In this document: positions 34,362 through 47,731 of the stretch, one piece after another | How positions within the stretch are numbered: the stretch's first letter is position 1 | How the letters are laid out: each line of letters starts with the position of its first letter | Made by a program: the position numbers and the translations under genes | NCBI GenBank assembly: GCA_036365515.1 | Contig: CM070874.1 | Location: 172,945,297-173,009,296, forward strand | Length of the DNA: 64,000 nucleotides | Direction of reading: 5' to 3' | Source: Torymus aiolomorphi | Taxonomy: Eukaryota > Arthropoda > Insecta > Hymenoptera > Torymidae | The notes under the pieces: generated by a model | The model's database searches: none | What the model saw: the letters and a program-made list of their open reading frames with translations, nothing else | What the model was told of the DNA's origin: nothing

Positions 34362-35138
34362 ATGGGTGCGCGTTACCATCCTTACCACATTACTCTAAAT
34401 CAAGCTTTAACTGTGGAAGATTATCGACGGACAATAACATTTTGCCAATGGGCAACACAACAAATTACTGATGATGAAAATTTCTTTAACAATGTTCTTC
34501 CTAGCGACGAGGCTACATTTCAGAGTACTGGTATGTTGAATCGCCATAATTGCCACTACTGGTCTCCTGTTAATCCTCATTGGATGCGAGAAGTTGATCA
34601 TCAGCATCGCTGGAATGTAACGGTATGGTGTGGTATTATTAACGGATGTCTGATTGGACCTTATTTTTTTGAAGGTCACGTAACTCAACATACTTATTTA
34701 CAGTTGCTGAGAGACGAGCTGCCAATCTTTCTAGAAAACGTTGATCTCCATACAACGGCCAGAATGTGGCTACAACAAGATGGTGCTCCTCCACATTATG
34801 CCAGAATTGTCAGAGATTTTCTTAATGAAAGGTTTAACGGTCGATGGATTGGTCGAGGAGGTCCCGTAGCATGGCCACCAAGATCTCCAGATCTGACATC
34901 TCCAGATTTTTATTTATGGGGCTTCCTAAAAAATACAGTCTACCGCAACAGGCCAACTACAAGAGATGACATGATTCAAAGGATTACACAAATCTGCTTA
35001 AGTATTCCACGTCAAGTATTATTCAATACTGTTAGAAACTTTAAAAGGAGAATAGAATGTTGTCAACAAGTAAATGGTGCAACTTTTGAGCATCTTCTTC
35101 AGCAAATGGTGACCGAAACACTTGGATCCTATGACTAA
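34362..35138 (+). pseudogene. Tc1/IS630-like DDE transposase, N-terminally truncated
   Basis: The frame of 258 residues is the catalytic half of a DDE_3-type transposase found widely in arthropods. Visible motifs are LPSDEATF (first Asp, about residue 49), WNVTVWCGI, QQDGAPPHYA (second Asp, about 139) and WPPRSPDLTSPDFYLWG (third acidic residue, an Asp, about 184). The family is usually about 350-400 residues with paired helix-turn-helix domains in front; those are absent and I see no coding sequence for them upstream. The frame itself has no stops. The start shown is the first ATG and is probably internal to the original protein. The element would bind its TIRs and cut and paste DNA in the nucleus; this copy should be inactive. 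Confidence 0.85.
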
Positions 35139-35184
35139 ATACACATGAACGTGGAATTTTCCAATGAATTTTTAGCTGGGCTGA

Positions 35185-35330
35185 TCATCCCCGACCTTGC
35201 CTTAACTGGCCGGGTCATCTCCGACCTTGCCTTAACTGGCCGGGTCATCTCCGACCTTGCCTTAACTGGCCGGGTAATCTCCGACCTTGCCTTAGGTGAC
35301 CGGGTCATCTCCGACTTCGCTCTTAACTGC
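35185..35330 (+). repeat. 30-bp minisatellite
   Basis: Almost five copies of a 30-bp unit containing GGGTCATCTCCGACCTTGCC are followed by TTAACTGGCC. Because 30 is divisible by three, the plus strand encodes a 10-residue repeat (SDLALTGRVI) in an open frame at 35145-35441; I regard that as incidental. Confidence 0.93.
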
Positions 35331-35334
35331 ACGG

Positions 35335-37513
<2,179 letters not shown>

Positions 37514-37590
<77 letters not shown>

Positions 37591-37592
37591 AG

Positions 37593-37637
<45 letters not shown>
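37514..37637. repeat. TA microsatellite
   Basis: A TA run interrupted by ATGTATATATAAGAATAATA at about 37580 forms the right-hand continuation of the tract into which the mariner inserted. Confidence 0.97.
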
Positions 37638-37642
<5 letters not shown>

Positions 37643-37829
37643 TTAAAGAATTCGTATTCTATGTTTTAAGTGTAGAAATAACTATGTTATTTATCTTATT
37701 TGAACAATTTCCCTGAACCGCTTAACTGCACAGTTACCGGAATAACAACTTAACTGCATTGTTTTGTTTGTTTATACAAAGAATAAAAATGTATTCTAGC
37801 AGCTGATAGTGGGGTTCGGCAGATACTCT
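37638..37829. repeat. Left half of an inverted-repeat arm, split by copia
   Basis: From GATTAAAGAATTCGTATTC to GGGGTTCGGCAGATACTCT this is the reverse complement of 45860-46045. The arm continues after the copia element at 44184-44330. Identity is very high by eye, so the inverted duplication is young or gene-converted. Confidence 0.93.
37825..37829. repeat. Copia target-site duplication, left (ACTCT)
   Basis: ACTCT precedes the 5' LTR and follows the 3' LTR at 44184-44188. The uninterrupted inverted copy of this site near 45863 has it only once. Confidence 0.95.
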
Positions 37830-38163
37830 TGTTGGAATATGTGAATGTTTCAACATGCAGCGCGCTGTACGCGAGGATAGGTACAATGGTATGCGCGTCT
37901 GCCAAGCCACGGCGGACGAAACCCACACATGAGTGTCTCCCCACTCCAGTATGTCTGTATGAGAGTTGCGTGATACGCGAGAGCAGTGTAGCGCAGTTAG
38001 AATGTTTCTTACCTTCTTGCTATTCCAACTGCGATGTAAGTCGGACGTGCCGACTGGCTTTCTTCCCACCTAAATAAAGTCTTTATATTTATCTCTCTCT
38101 ATTAAACAATGGACTATTAATTTACCACAAACCTCAACACTATTAATTATCCAAACCTCAACA
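37830..38163 (+). repeat. Copia 5' LTR
   Basis: It starts TGTTGGAATATGTGAATG and ends AACCTCAACA (TG...CA). AATAAAG at about 38080 is a likely polyadenylation signal. The copies differ at a few clustered sites, for example CAACATGCAG here and CAACGTGCAG in the 3' LTR. Confidence 0.97.
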
Positions 38164-38181
38164 TGGTAGCAGAGTGCCTGG
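38164..38181 (+). other. Copia primer-binding site
   Basis: TGGTAGCAGAGTGCCTGG follows the LTR directly. The TGGTAGCAGAG core matches the initiator-tRNA fragment site typical of copia elements, which prime from a half-tRNA. Confidence 0.85.
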
Positions 38182-38496
38182 TTGGTAAGTAAAAAAGAAA
38201 AAAGACTCTGACTCAATACAAGCCTCGGCGAGTATTGGGGCAGCCTTGCCGTAGAAATAAAAAGGCACATGGCTCGCGAAAAATTAACTGTGAAAAATAT
38301 TGAAGGAAAAGTGCAAAAGTAAGAAAAATACAAGTGTGAATACATAGTGGAATATGTCTATAAGTGATAGAAGAAAGAATTTTGAAAAATTTATGAATAA
38401 TTCAGGCCGATGCGAGCAGATTAGATTTCTTGTGTGAAGCACGCTGCACGGTGCAAGAATAGAGCACGTGGAAATTTGAGGTTACACATGTGGTAA

Positions 38497-39162
38497 ATGG
38501 ACACTAAAGGAAAAGTAAAAACCAAAGAAGAAGTAATACTATATGACATTGAAGATGAAAGCGGGGAAATAATTGAGGAAAAGAATGCTGAAAAACGTTT
38601 TGTGAAAATAGTGCAGAAAGTAATTACGCTAAATAAAGTAATAAAAGTGTACGAAGATATTAAATTAAAAAAGGTCGAGATGGCTAAGCAAGCAAAAATT
38701 GAAGATATAGTAATTCCCATTTTTGATGGTGCAAATTATACAAGTTGGAAATTTCACTTAATGACTCTATTAGAATATAAAGAGTGCAAAGAGCAAGCCG
38801 AAAGAGAACGGGCTGAGACAGATAAAGCAGATGAATGGAAGAAAAAAGATTTAAAAGCAAGAAATATATTAATTAGCACTATTTCAGATAAGCAATTAGA
38901 ATATGTTTGTGAGTGCAAATCAGCTTATGAAATGATTGCAAATTTGGATAAATTACATGTGACGAAATCCACGTCATTACAAATAATATGCCGAGGAAAA
39001 ATTGAAGATATTAAATTAAAGAATTATGAAAATGTTGAAGAATTCTTCGTAGAATTTGAGAAAGCGGTGAACGAATTTAAAGCAGCCGGAGGAAAGATAG
39101 ATGAAACTGAGAAAATGCGATACTTAATTAACTTAACCAGCAAATTACAGTTATATTGGTGA
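38497..39162 (+). pseudogene. Copia gag, capsid region
   Basis: The frame of 221 residues starts MDTKGKVKTKEEVILYDIED. A first part rich in Glu and Lys is followed by the capsid-like UBN2 region: FDGANYTSWKFHLMTLL (about residue 78), WKKKDLKARNILISTISDKQ, and YENVEEFFVEFEKAVNEFKA. The frame ends YW at 39162 because bases are missing near 39150; in the next frame the expected YIGDFIDVIPERERTVDYVK follows at once. The protein would form the virus-like particle. The nucleocapsid part lies in the shifted frame. Confidence 0.9.
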
Positions 39163-39935
39163 CTTTATCGACGTCATTCCAGAAAGAGAAAGGACAGTAG
39201 ATTACGTAAAATCAAAAATCAAAGAAAAGAATTTAGTTAAAAATAATTCAGAAAACAAAAGTCATGCAAGCACGTTCTCAACAAAGACAAACAGACAGTG
39301 CTTTACTTGCGGCAATGTCGGACATTATCAAAAGGATTGTTGGAAAGGCCAACAAGGCGGCAGAGGCAGAGGTGCCCAATCATCGAGAGGACAACGTGGA
39401 AACCAACGAAGCTACAATCGAGGCAGAGGACGCGGACGCAGTTCAAATCAAAACAAGTCAACGGACGAGCAGCAGGGTTCATCATCCGAGACGTGGTCAA
39501 CACAAGTATGCGGCCCAGAAGTAAAGGATATAACAGGTTATAGCGTAAATAGAGAATTCGAAGGTAACGAAATAAATTGGTTATTGGACAGTGGTTCCAC
39601 AGACCATATTATTAAAAGCGATAAATATTTTGAGAAGTATATAGTTTTAAAAGATCCGGTAAATGTAAAATTACCAGACGGTAAAATGTTAAAAGCGACG
39701 AAAGTCGGTAATATAAAAATCAAAGTTAGAAATTATTATAATGAAAAACAAATTGATTTGAGTAATGTATATTATGTAGAAGGAATTGAGCAAAATTTGT
39801 TAAGCTTTTACAGAATAACTAAAAATGCTACAATAACTGCACGAGACAGTAATGCCAAAATTTACAATAAATAGGGAGAATTAGTAGCTATTGCCAATAA
39901 AATTGATAATTTGTATTCTTTGAAAAGTTATGCAT
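39155..39935 (+). pseudogene. Copia nucleocapsid and protease, interrupted
   Basis: In frame +2 relative to gag, the zinc knuckle CFTCGNVGHYQKDCW (39299-39343) is followed by a Gly/Arg-rich tract and then the aspartic protease: INWLLDSGSTDHI at about 39575, with the catalytic DSG, and LPDGKMLKATKVG. A TAG at 39872 interrupts the frame after KIYNK. Coding resumes for about 20 residues until the solo LTR enters at 39936. The longest ATG frame at 39264 lies in another phase and is not the real protein. Confidence 0.9.
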
Positions 39936-41023
39936 TGTAACGGGATGGCTAGTGGGGGGAAAATCCCAACAAGCCACAGGCCAGCGATGCCCTAGAACAC
40001 GGTGCCGCGGGTGTCAGACTAAAATGACTTGCCCGGGGATCTGCTCCTGGAATCCCGAAAACAACGCGAAGTTCGCACACGAACTTCGCTTTCCAACTAA
40101 TTGGATCGCTGAGTGAAAAGCGCGCGCTCGAAGAGTAAAGCGCGCGGCCGCTGTGCTCAGATATGAAAACGACCGGCGGAGTCGTTTTCCCGCGGAGGCG
40201 GCGGTATCCGGGAGAAGGACAGGTTGTAATGAACAACGCGACGAGTAACTAGATATCACAATATATTTACAATTACTAATCTCTACAAGCACAACGCCCG
40301 TGCTGATTAGAACAAAGAGTTAGTTCGCGCGCGACCGTTAACATTCAAACGCGCGAACTACACGGCGCACGGCGAAGCTGCTAATTTCGCGCGCGGTATT
40401 AAAGTACGGCGGGCTGACACACACCCCCACGTACACGGCACAGAAGGCTTGCACGGGGCGATTTCCGTGCGAGCCTTTACAATGAACCCGCAAGAGGAGA
40501 GTAGAAAACTTACGTTAGGAAGGAGCAGCCGGTGCACTCGACTCTCTCTCGCTCCCTGTCGTTCGCACAGCAGTTGCGCTCTCTCTCTCTCTCTCTCTCT
40601 CTCATTCTCTTTCGCTGTATTGGGTCGGCAGGCGGGCTGGCTGCCGGCTCCTCGCTCGCAGGCTCGTTCTGCTCGTGGCACACGCTACGCGGTATCGCTC
40701 TCTCTCTGTCTCTCTTGTGCGCGCCTCCACTATTTGCGGCGCCTCCACTACACTCGCGGGGTCTCACAAAACGATCGGACGGCGTGGACAAGTAAACTCA
40801 CGAAGAACGGAGGAGATCCTACTTGCGCGACGGCAGACACGAAGATGGCTCCCTTTTCTCGCGGGAACCGGTTAGCAGCTTCGCGACGGATGACGGGCAT
40901 TTTACGCGTCGCGAGACCGATTCGCTACGCGCGACGCGCCTCGATTCGGCTGCGCAGGAGTTGCGCGCGCGCGCTCACTACCTTCGCGCGGTAGATTAGA
41001 ATCGCGGCTAGACACGCGTTACA
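39936..41023 (-). mobile_element. Solo LTR (TGTAAC...GTTACA) inserted in copia pol
   Basis: This GC-rich block of 1088 bp begins TGTAACGGGATGGCTAGTGG and ends ACACGCGTTACA, flanked by GCAT on both sides (39932-39935 and 41024-41027). Removing it restores the copia frame across the junction. A 4-bp target duplication and TGT...ACA ends suit a gypsy-group LTR. It contains a CT run (about 40578-40601). No internal coding region remains, so the element was lost by LTR-LTR recombination. Minus orientation is suggested by analogy with the related LTR at 44618 and is uncertain. Confidence 0.92.
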
Positions 41024-41027
41024 GCAT

Positions 41028-42740
41028 TAACGAATAAAAATAAAGATAAATATGTAAATTCAGTAAGATTGTCAGATAAAGAAAAATGGCATAGAGCACT
41101 TGGCCATGTAAATTTTAATTATTTGAATAAAATAGTAAATAATAAATTAGTTGAAGGTTTACCAGATAAACTGGAAAAAATAGATATGAAATGTGCAAAT
41201 TGCATACAAAGTAAAATGGCAAATATACCGTTTGAAAATAATCGAACAAAAACGAAAGAAATCCTAGAATTAATACACACTGATTTAAATGGTCCACATA
41301 GTACTACTGGCTATGGTGGAGAAAAATATTTTCTTACATTTATTGATGATTATAGCAAATGTACCAGAATCTTTTGCATTAAGAATAAGTCAGAAACTGC
41401 AAGTTGTTTTATTGAATTCGTAAATTTAGTAGAAAATAAATTTAATAAGAGAATTAAAAGGGTGCAATGTGATAACGGTAGAGAATATCTAAATCGCGAA
41501 ATTCTCGATTTTATAAAATCAAAAGGAATAGAATTATTGACATGTCCACCCTACGTCCACGAATTAAATGGAGTAGCGGAGAGATATAATAGATCAGCAA
41601 TGGATATAGGTAGATGCTTAATGAGAGAAGCAAAAATTCATAGAAGATATTGGCCGGAAATAATGAAAACGGTAGCTTACTTAAAAAATCGAACAATTGC
41701 AAATACGTCAGAGAATAAAACTCCTTATGAAATATTTTTTGGGATAAAGCCAAATGTTAAAAATTTAAAAATTTACGGAAGTAGAGTCTTCGTAAGAGTT
41801 CCGGAAGCTCTAAGGAAAAGTAAGTGGGATAATAAGGCACAACTAGGTGTATTAGTAGGATACGTTGAAAACGGTTATAAAGTCTTAGTTAATAATAAAG
41901 TAATTACTGCAAGGCATGTTGATGTAATAGAAGAAAGCATAAAGTTAATCTGTTTAGAAAGCGAAAATAGTGATTCTGAAATTAACGTAGAATTAAATGA
42001 AACGAACAACAGCGGTTCTGAATATCCTTCTCACTCTACTACGACCTTCGGGGAAAGTAGAGGAGAGCAAATTGAATTAATCGATGCGAATAACGTAAAC
42101 GATAACGAATCTGATAACGAAGACAACAAAAATAGAGATAGACTAACAATACCGCGAAAATCGCAAAGAAAGAAAAGTCCAGTAAATAGATACGGAAATC
42201 CAGTTACTCATTTTATTTATGTAAATTATATTGATGCAAATGTACCAAATACATTCGAGGAGGCGATAAACTCCAGCGAATATAAACAATGGCAACTAGC
42301 AATGGATTCCGAAATAAACAGTTTAAAGAAAAATCACACATGGCAAATTGTTGAAAGGCCAAAAGATAAAAAAGTCATTGACGTTAAATGGGTTTATAAA
42401 AAGAAAAATAACGATACTTATAAAGCGAGATTAGTTGTAAGAGGATTCCAACAAAAGGAATATGTTGAAAATGTTTATTCACCTGTAGGTAAAATGCAAA
42501 CGTTGAAAATTTTATTGTCTTACAGTTGTAAAAATAATTTGTTTATAGAACAAATGGATGTTGAAACGGCATTTTTAAATGGCAATGTAAAATCAGAAGT
42601 ATACATTAATGAACCAAAAGGTTACGAAACTGGAGACAATAAAGTTTGCAAATTACAAAAGGCTCTGTATGGTCTCAGAGAAAGTCCTAGAGCATGGTAT
42701 GATTGTTTCAGCAAATATGTCGAGAAATTAAATTTTGTAA
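41028..42740 (+). pseudogene. Copia integrase and first part of reverse transcriptase
   Basis: The reading frame continues from the protease after the solo LTR. The GAG-pre-integrase zinc region WHRALGHVNF and CANCIQSKM is followed by the integrase core with HTDLNGP (about 41279), CDNGREY (about 41468) and VAERYNRS (about 41574), the D,D35E triad. The GKxxYE-like TPYEIFFGIKPNVKNLKIYG motif follows. The reverse transcriptase starts near 42290 (WQLAMDSEINSLKKNHTW, VDVETAFLNG-type motif MDVETAFLNGNVKSE, and LQKALYGLRESPRAWY). A base loss in a T run near 42735 shifts the frame before the active-site motif. Confidence 0.93.
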
Positions 42741-43390
42741 GAGTAACTATGATTACTGTCTATATGTAAATAATACAAGCAAAGATTCAATATATATACT
42801 AGTCTTTGTAGATGATCTCTTGATTTGTTGCAAAGACAAAAATAAAATAAACAAAGTAAAAGCAAGTTTAATGGAAAGATTGATAATGAAAGATTTGGGC
42901 AAAATTAACCAATATATTGGCATCGATATTGAATATAGTGAAGACAGAGGTAAAATGACTTTAAGTCAAACGAAATATATCGAATCTTTGGCTATAAAAT
43001 ACAACCTTGAAAATGCAAAATTATACGATACTCCAATGGAGAGTAATCTAAAATTAGAACAAGCAAATGAAACAGATGAAAGAATAAAATACAGAAATTT
43101 AATCGGCGAATTATTATATATTAGTACAGGCACAAGGCCAGATATAACATATAGCGTTAATTATTTAAGTCGTTACCAAAGTTGTTATGACCAAAGACAC
43201 TTTAAATATGCATTGAGAATTTTGAAATACTTATTTAAGACTAAAGATTTAAAGCTAACGTACTACGATAATGTTAACAGCGAAGTATTAGATTGTATGG
43301 TAGATTCTGACTATGCAGGAGATAATGTAGATAGAAAATCTACAACAGGTTTTGTAATTAGATTATATGGAAACTTAATTTTTGGAAAAC
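42725..43390 (+). pseudogene. Copia reverse transcriptase end and RNase H start
   Basis: After the frameshift this frame continues with SNYDYCLYV and ILVFVDDLLICC (catalytic VDD at about 42813), then MKDLGKINQYIGIDIEY and GTRPDITYSVNYLSRY. RNase H begins with DSDYAGDNVDRKSTTGFV (about 43306). A further base loss in the T run at about 43380 shifts the frame into a stop at 43408. Confidence 0.93.
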
Positions 43391-43751
43391 GCATAAACAA
43401 AGTACAGTAACAAAATGTTCTACTTTTGCAGAATATACTGCTATGTCCGAAGCAGTGACAGAAATCTTGTTCATTAAAAATTTATTATGCGAATCATTTA
43501 ACGTAAAATTTGATAAACCAATTAAAATGTATGAAGATAACTCAGGCGCAATTGCAATCGCAAAATTTGGTAACTTTACAAAAAACTCAAAGCACATTGA
43601 AGTGCAGTATCACTACGTTAATGAAAACTACGAAAATGGAATAATTGATGTTGTAAAAATAGACTCAGAATTTAATCTAGCTGATATGTTAACAAAGAGT
43701 TTAGATAAGACGAAGTTTTTGAAAAATAGAAAAGCTTTGAGAGTGATTTGA
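43380..43751 (+). pseudogene. Copia RNase H, C-terminal part
   Basis: In the third phase the expected KCSTFAEYTAMSEAVTEI, MYEDNSGAIAIAK and SKHIEVQYHYVNE follow, with the last Asp of RNase H in YEDNSGA. The protein ends ADMLTKSLDKTKFLKNRKAL and a stop at 43749. The open part (309 bp) has no further damage. Confidence 0.9.
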
Positions 43752-43840
43752 AATAAAAGAAATCTATTAACGATGTGATACTTAAAATTACTGTATGAAT
43801 GAATGAAACAATGAACATTTAATTATAATGTTGAAAATTC

Positions 43841-43849
43841 AAGGAGGCG
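43841..43849 (+). other. Copia polypurine tract
   Basis: AAGGAGGCG lies directly in front of the 3' LTR, the position of the plus-strand primer. Confidence 0.75.
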
Positions 43850-44183
43850 TGTTGGAATATGTGAATGTTTCAACGTGCAGCGCGCTGTACGCGAGGATAG
43901 GTACAATGGTATGCGCGTCTGCCAAACAACGGCGGACGAAACTCAGACATGAGTGTCTCCCCACTCCAGTATGTCTGTATGAGAGTTGCGTGATACGCGA
44001 GAGCAGTGTAGCGCAGTTAGAATGTTTCTTACCTTCTTGCTATTCCAACTGCGATGTAAGTCGGACGTGCCGACTGGCTTTCTTGTCACCTAAATAAAGT
44101 CTTTATATTTATCTCTCTCTATTAAACAATGGACTATTAATTTACCACAAACCTCAACACTATTAATTATCCAAACCTCAACA
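43850..44183 (+). repeat. Copia 3' LTR
   Basis: 334 bp, the same length as the 5' LTR and with seven differences by my count. It ends AACCTCAACA and is followed by ACTCT. Confidence 0.97.
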
Positions 44184-44324
44184 ACTCTATACCTTTGTAA
44201 AAGTCTACATTGTTATGACTCATCGCGCGCAATTCGATCTTACATATGAAGTGTCATGACAGAAATTTTAAAACGTCGATTTCTCGAAAACACGTACAAG
44301 TGGGTTAGGTCGTTATTCCGGGAA

Positions 44325-44328
<4 letters not shown>
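44184..44328. repeat. Right half of the split inverted-repeat arm
   Basis: From ACTCTATACCTTTGTAAAAG to TTCCGGGAAGCCATATA this is the reverse complement of 45720-45865. It includes copy 2 of the AAAACACGTACAAGTGGGTT repeat (44256-44328). Confidence 0.93.
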
Positions 44329-44423
<95 letters not shown>

Positions 44424-44429
44424 ATGTTA

Positions 44430-44516
<87 letters not shown>

Positions 44517-44548
44517 ACATATAAGAATAACATGGATATATATATATA

Positions 44549-44617
<69 letters not shown>
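44329..44617. repeat. TA microsatellite with embedded CCATGTTATTC words
   Basis: TA runs are interrupted by TCCATGTTATTCATATA (about 44421) and its inverted counterpart ATAAGAATAACATGGATA (about 44521). These are arm words of the fold-back family at 46.5-50.8 kb, so the tract may derive from the TA-rich centre of such an element. Confidence 0.9.
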
Positions 44618-44620
<3 letters not shown>

Positions 44621-45530
44621 AACGCTCTGCCGGGGATCAGGGCAGAGGTTCGCGGGTAATTCTTAGACACACCAAAAATTTAAACAACAAGTAAAGAAAA
44701 TATCTAAGGATTTATTAACACTATTCACTAATTAATGAACAACGCATGGGGCGCCAGGTGCACGCGTCACTTGCACCGTTCCAGTATTCGCCGGCTAGCT
44801 TCAGCCGGGAGCAGAAAACCTACTCTACGTTACAGCTACAGCACGAGCTGCAGCTGGCGCGAATTCGGAGTTCGCTTCTCCCGACGCGGACGCGCACACA
44901 CACAAGCGGGAAACCGGGGACGGGGATAAAAAGGGCAAACCTCGGCCAGATCCAACGCTGTAGCACACTCGACCTCGCTCCTCTCGTTCTCACTCTCTCG
45001 TACTCTCGGCGGCGCGGGAGTCCGGGTGACAGAGTCTTCTTCTCCACGATCTCAACCACGCGGCACGGCGGTAGGCGGCAGACTCTCAAAATGCCGGCCG
45101 GCGTGCTCGCTCTCCGCTGCGGCGCAGTTCCCCGATCGGCCGTCTTCTTTACTGCGGCGCGCGCAAGCAGTCCTTCTCGGCTGCCGATGCTCGCACGCGC
45201 CGTCGGCCGGACATCCCTCTCCGCTGGTTCTCGTCGCCTCTCTCCCTGCATGCTGGCATCGTCTGCTCCTGTCAGCCGCATGGGAGAGACAGGCTCGCTG
45301 ATGTCCTGCTACAGCTTGTTCCTGCTGTAGCTGCTACTGGTCGGTTTCCTGGCCGAGCTGTTCAGATGGAAGAAACTTGGGGGAAGGTACGCGCCGGGAC
45401 ACGAGGATTGGGAGAGACAGTGTGCGCGTATGAGTGGGTGTGCGTTGTGTGTGCACGTTCTCGCGCGTCAATCTGTCGCCTTTTGCAACCGCCGCGCTCT
45501 GTTCAGTAACTGGCGATTTGCCGTGTTACA
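44618..45530 (-). mobile_element. Second solo LTR (TGTAACGCTCTG...GCCGTGTTACA)
   Basis: This 913-bp GC-rich block starts TGTAACGCTCTGCCGGGGAT and ends GCGATTTGCCGTGTTACA. ATAT on both sides suits a 4-bp target duplication but lies inside TA repeats, so it is not decisive. Read on the minus strand it has AATAAATCC in the position expected for a polyadenylation signal. It shares end sequence and organisation with the LTR at 39936 but is clearly a different element. The long open frames inside are due to GC content. Confidence 0.8.
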
Positions 45531-45542
45531 ATATATATATAT

Positions 45543-46045
<503 letters not shown>

Positions 46046-46496
46046 TTTTAAATATTCATTCCCACGCATGCACCTCCAAACGGAATATGCGTCAAGTCAA
46101 CGGAATTCGGTAAACCGAATATCGAACGTTACTTGGTTACTGTTTATGCATACACGCTCCATCGCCCGACAATCAAAGCTGTTGTGTTACCTTCTATTAT
46201 CTATTGCCTTTGATCTTTGTTGCTATAAAAATAGGTATGTCATAATCTGTTTATTGCATAGTATTAATTTCAAAACGGTGCTTGTAATTAAATGTAAATA
46301 TTCAGTTAAGTCGTTCCTCCGGGCACAGATGCAGTTAAGTGGTTATGCACTTAGCTGATATTTGCTCTTTGAACGCGTTTCAGATTTCCGGACCAAGTCT
46401 ACATGTCTACATGAAAAAGGTTAGTTAGTAGGTATAAATTCCGGTGCTAACTCAATTTTGACCCCCAAGTGGGTTAGGTCGTTGTTCCTGGAAGCC
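46046..46496. other. Spacer, nothing defended except repeat copy 5
   Basis: There is no gene. AGTTAAGTGGTTATGCACTTA (about 46333) resembles AGTTAAGCGGTTCAGGG in the arm at 45965. The end (46463-46503) holds a partial copy of the GTGGGTTAGGTCGTTGTTCC repeat. Confidence 0.5.
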
Positions 46497-46625
46497 ACAG
46501 ATATATGAAGAACAGGAACAGTACAAGGTGTTCCTTTTAGCTGTTCCTGTTCCTCTTATATATAGCTATACGTATCCATGTTATTCTTATATCTGTTCCT
46601 GTTCTTATACTTTTTCCTGTTGCAT
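46497..46625. mobile_element. Fold-back element, GGAACAG family, copy A
   Basis: GATATATGAAGAACAGGAAC pairs imperfectly with TTCCTGTTCCTCTTATATA, and the right side adds TCCATGTTATTCTTATATCT. It is a short and partly degraded member of the family. Confidence 0.65.
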
Positions 46626-46639
46626 GTAATGGGCTTTAG

Positions 46640-46850
46640 TTTTTGCTTTAGAGTGTAATGGGCTTAACTGTAGCGCTTCGTCTACTTAGACGCTTGTAAA
46701 GCTCACTTGTGCACGCGCGTTGTGCGATGACCTATCGCAGCTCGACTTAACCGGACTTGATCCTCTCGAGTTGGTTGTGATTGGTCAGTGCACCAACGTA
46801 AGCGATTAAAAGCGTCTATGTAGACGCAGCCTAACTTTTCTTTTTTGCGT
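46640..46850. mobile_element. Possible MITE with CGTCTACNTAGACG hairpins
   Basis: TAGCGCTTCGTCTACTTAGACGC on the left and GCGTCTATGTAGACGCAGC on the right are related in inverted orientation and each is itself a small palindrome. There is no coding region. Confidence 0.45.
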
Positions 46851-46873
46851 GTAAAAGCCTCAACATGAGAAAA

Positions 46874-47088
46874 GGGCGGCAAAAAGAAAAAGCAAAAGCA
46901 GAGGAACAGATATAAGAATAACATGGACATGTATATCTATATATATGAGTAACAGGAATAGCTACAGGAACAGATCTAGGTGTTCCTTCTAGCTGTTCCT
47001 GTTCCTCATATATATAAATATACATATCCATGTTAATCTTATATCTGTTCCTGTGCTTTTGCTTTTTCTTATTGCCTGTAGCGCCCTA
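46874..47088. mobile_element. Fold-back element, GGAACAG family, copy B
   Basis: Arms of about 100 bp: GGGCGGCAAAAAGAAAAAGC then AGGAACAGATATAAGAATAA, mirrored by TTATATCTGTTCCTGTGCTT and GCTTTTTCTTATTGCC. The loop contains GATCTAGGTGTTCC. It is nearly identical to copy E at 50521-50735. Confidence 0.88.
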
Positions 47089-47512
47089 AAGGAGACAACG
47101 ATTGAATACAAGGAATAACGTGGGACATAGCTCTGTCCTCACTGTTACTTGTTGTGTACACGACTGCATCGGGATATAGGTTATATTTTCCTATTATTTC
47201 TTGAAAAATACTTTTTTAATGAAATTGATGACGGCTGACCACGACAACTATTACCACAAAAGATTTGTCGAGGGAAATCCCTCTGTTTTTAATGAAAATG
47301 GCGGCTAATCACGATAACTATTACCGTAAAAATAGTTATCGTGATCAGCCGTCATCAATTTCAATAAAAAAGTATTTTCAATAAATCAATAAATTATGGC
47401 AAAATATAACCTATATCTCGATGCAATGATACACACACCGCGGAACAGTGAGGAACAAAGAACTATGTTCCTCGTTGTTCCTTGCATTCACCTGTTGTCT
47501 CTTTTCTCATAT
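47089..47512. mobile_element. Palindrome of about 420 bp, GAGACAAC ends
   Basis: GGAGACAACGATTGAATACA on the left pairs with TGCATTCACCTGTTGTCTC on the right. The arms continue through GGTTATATTTTCC, ACTTTTTTAATGAAATTGAT and GGCTGACCACGACAAC. The centre repeats CGATAACTATTACCGTAAAA and its inverse. No protein is encoded. Confidence 0.85.
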
Positions 47513-47562
47513 CGAGGTCTTAACATAGACTTATAGAGATAGACTATGCGCTTCCGTGTAAT

Positions 47563-47731
47563 GGGCCGTACAGGAAAAAAGGAACAGATAAAAAGAACAA
47601 GAAATAAATGGGTTTCTATATCTATATATACGAGGAACAACAAAATACAGAAAGAACAAGAGGTTTATATAGATATACCAACCCATGCTATTCTTGTTCT
47701 TTATATCCTGTTTCTTTTTTCGTGTACGGCG
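47563..47731. mobile_element. Fold-back element, GGAACAG family, copy C
   Basis: GCCGTACAGGAAAAAAGGAA and AGATAAAAAGAACAAGAAAT are mirrored by TATTCTTGTTCTTTATATCC and TTTCTTTTTTCGTGTACGGC. The centre has TATATCTATATATACGAGGA. The arms are about 70 bp. Confidence 0.85.

Larger units (their letters stand above)
37830..44183 (+). mobile_element. Complete Ty1/copia retrotransposon
   Basis: It has two 334-bp LTRs, a primer site of the copia type, gag and pol in copia order (protease, integrase, reverse transcriptase, RNase H), a purine tract and a 5-bp target duplication. The LTRs differ at 7 of 334 positions by my count (about 2 percent), so the insertion is fairly young. The coding region has at least three frameshifts, one stop and a solo-LTR insertion of 1.09 kb, and is not functional. 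Confidence 0.97.

Noticed and set aside
37734..38077. Frames across the copia LTR (82-111 residues)
   Set aside because: They overlap the 5' LTR, have equivalents in the 3' LTR and are noncoding parts of the element.
39264..39543. Frames of 66-86 residues over the copia zinc knuckle
   Set aside because: Wrong phases of the nucleocapsid/protease region; the real frame carries CFTCGNVGHYQKDCW.
40014..40994. Several frames of 80-180 residues on both strands
   Set aside because: They lie within the GC-rich solo LTR, where stops are rare; composition is low-complexity (Ser/Leu/Arg runs from a CT tract).
44735..45330. Frames of 90-194 residues
   Set aside because: Same reason: they lie inside the second GC-rich solo LTR, overlap on both strands and match no family I know.
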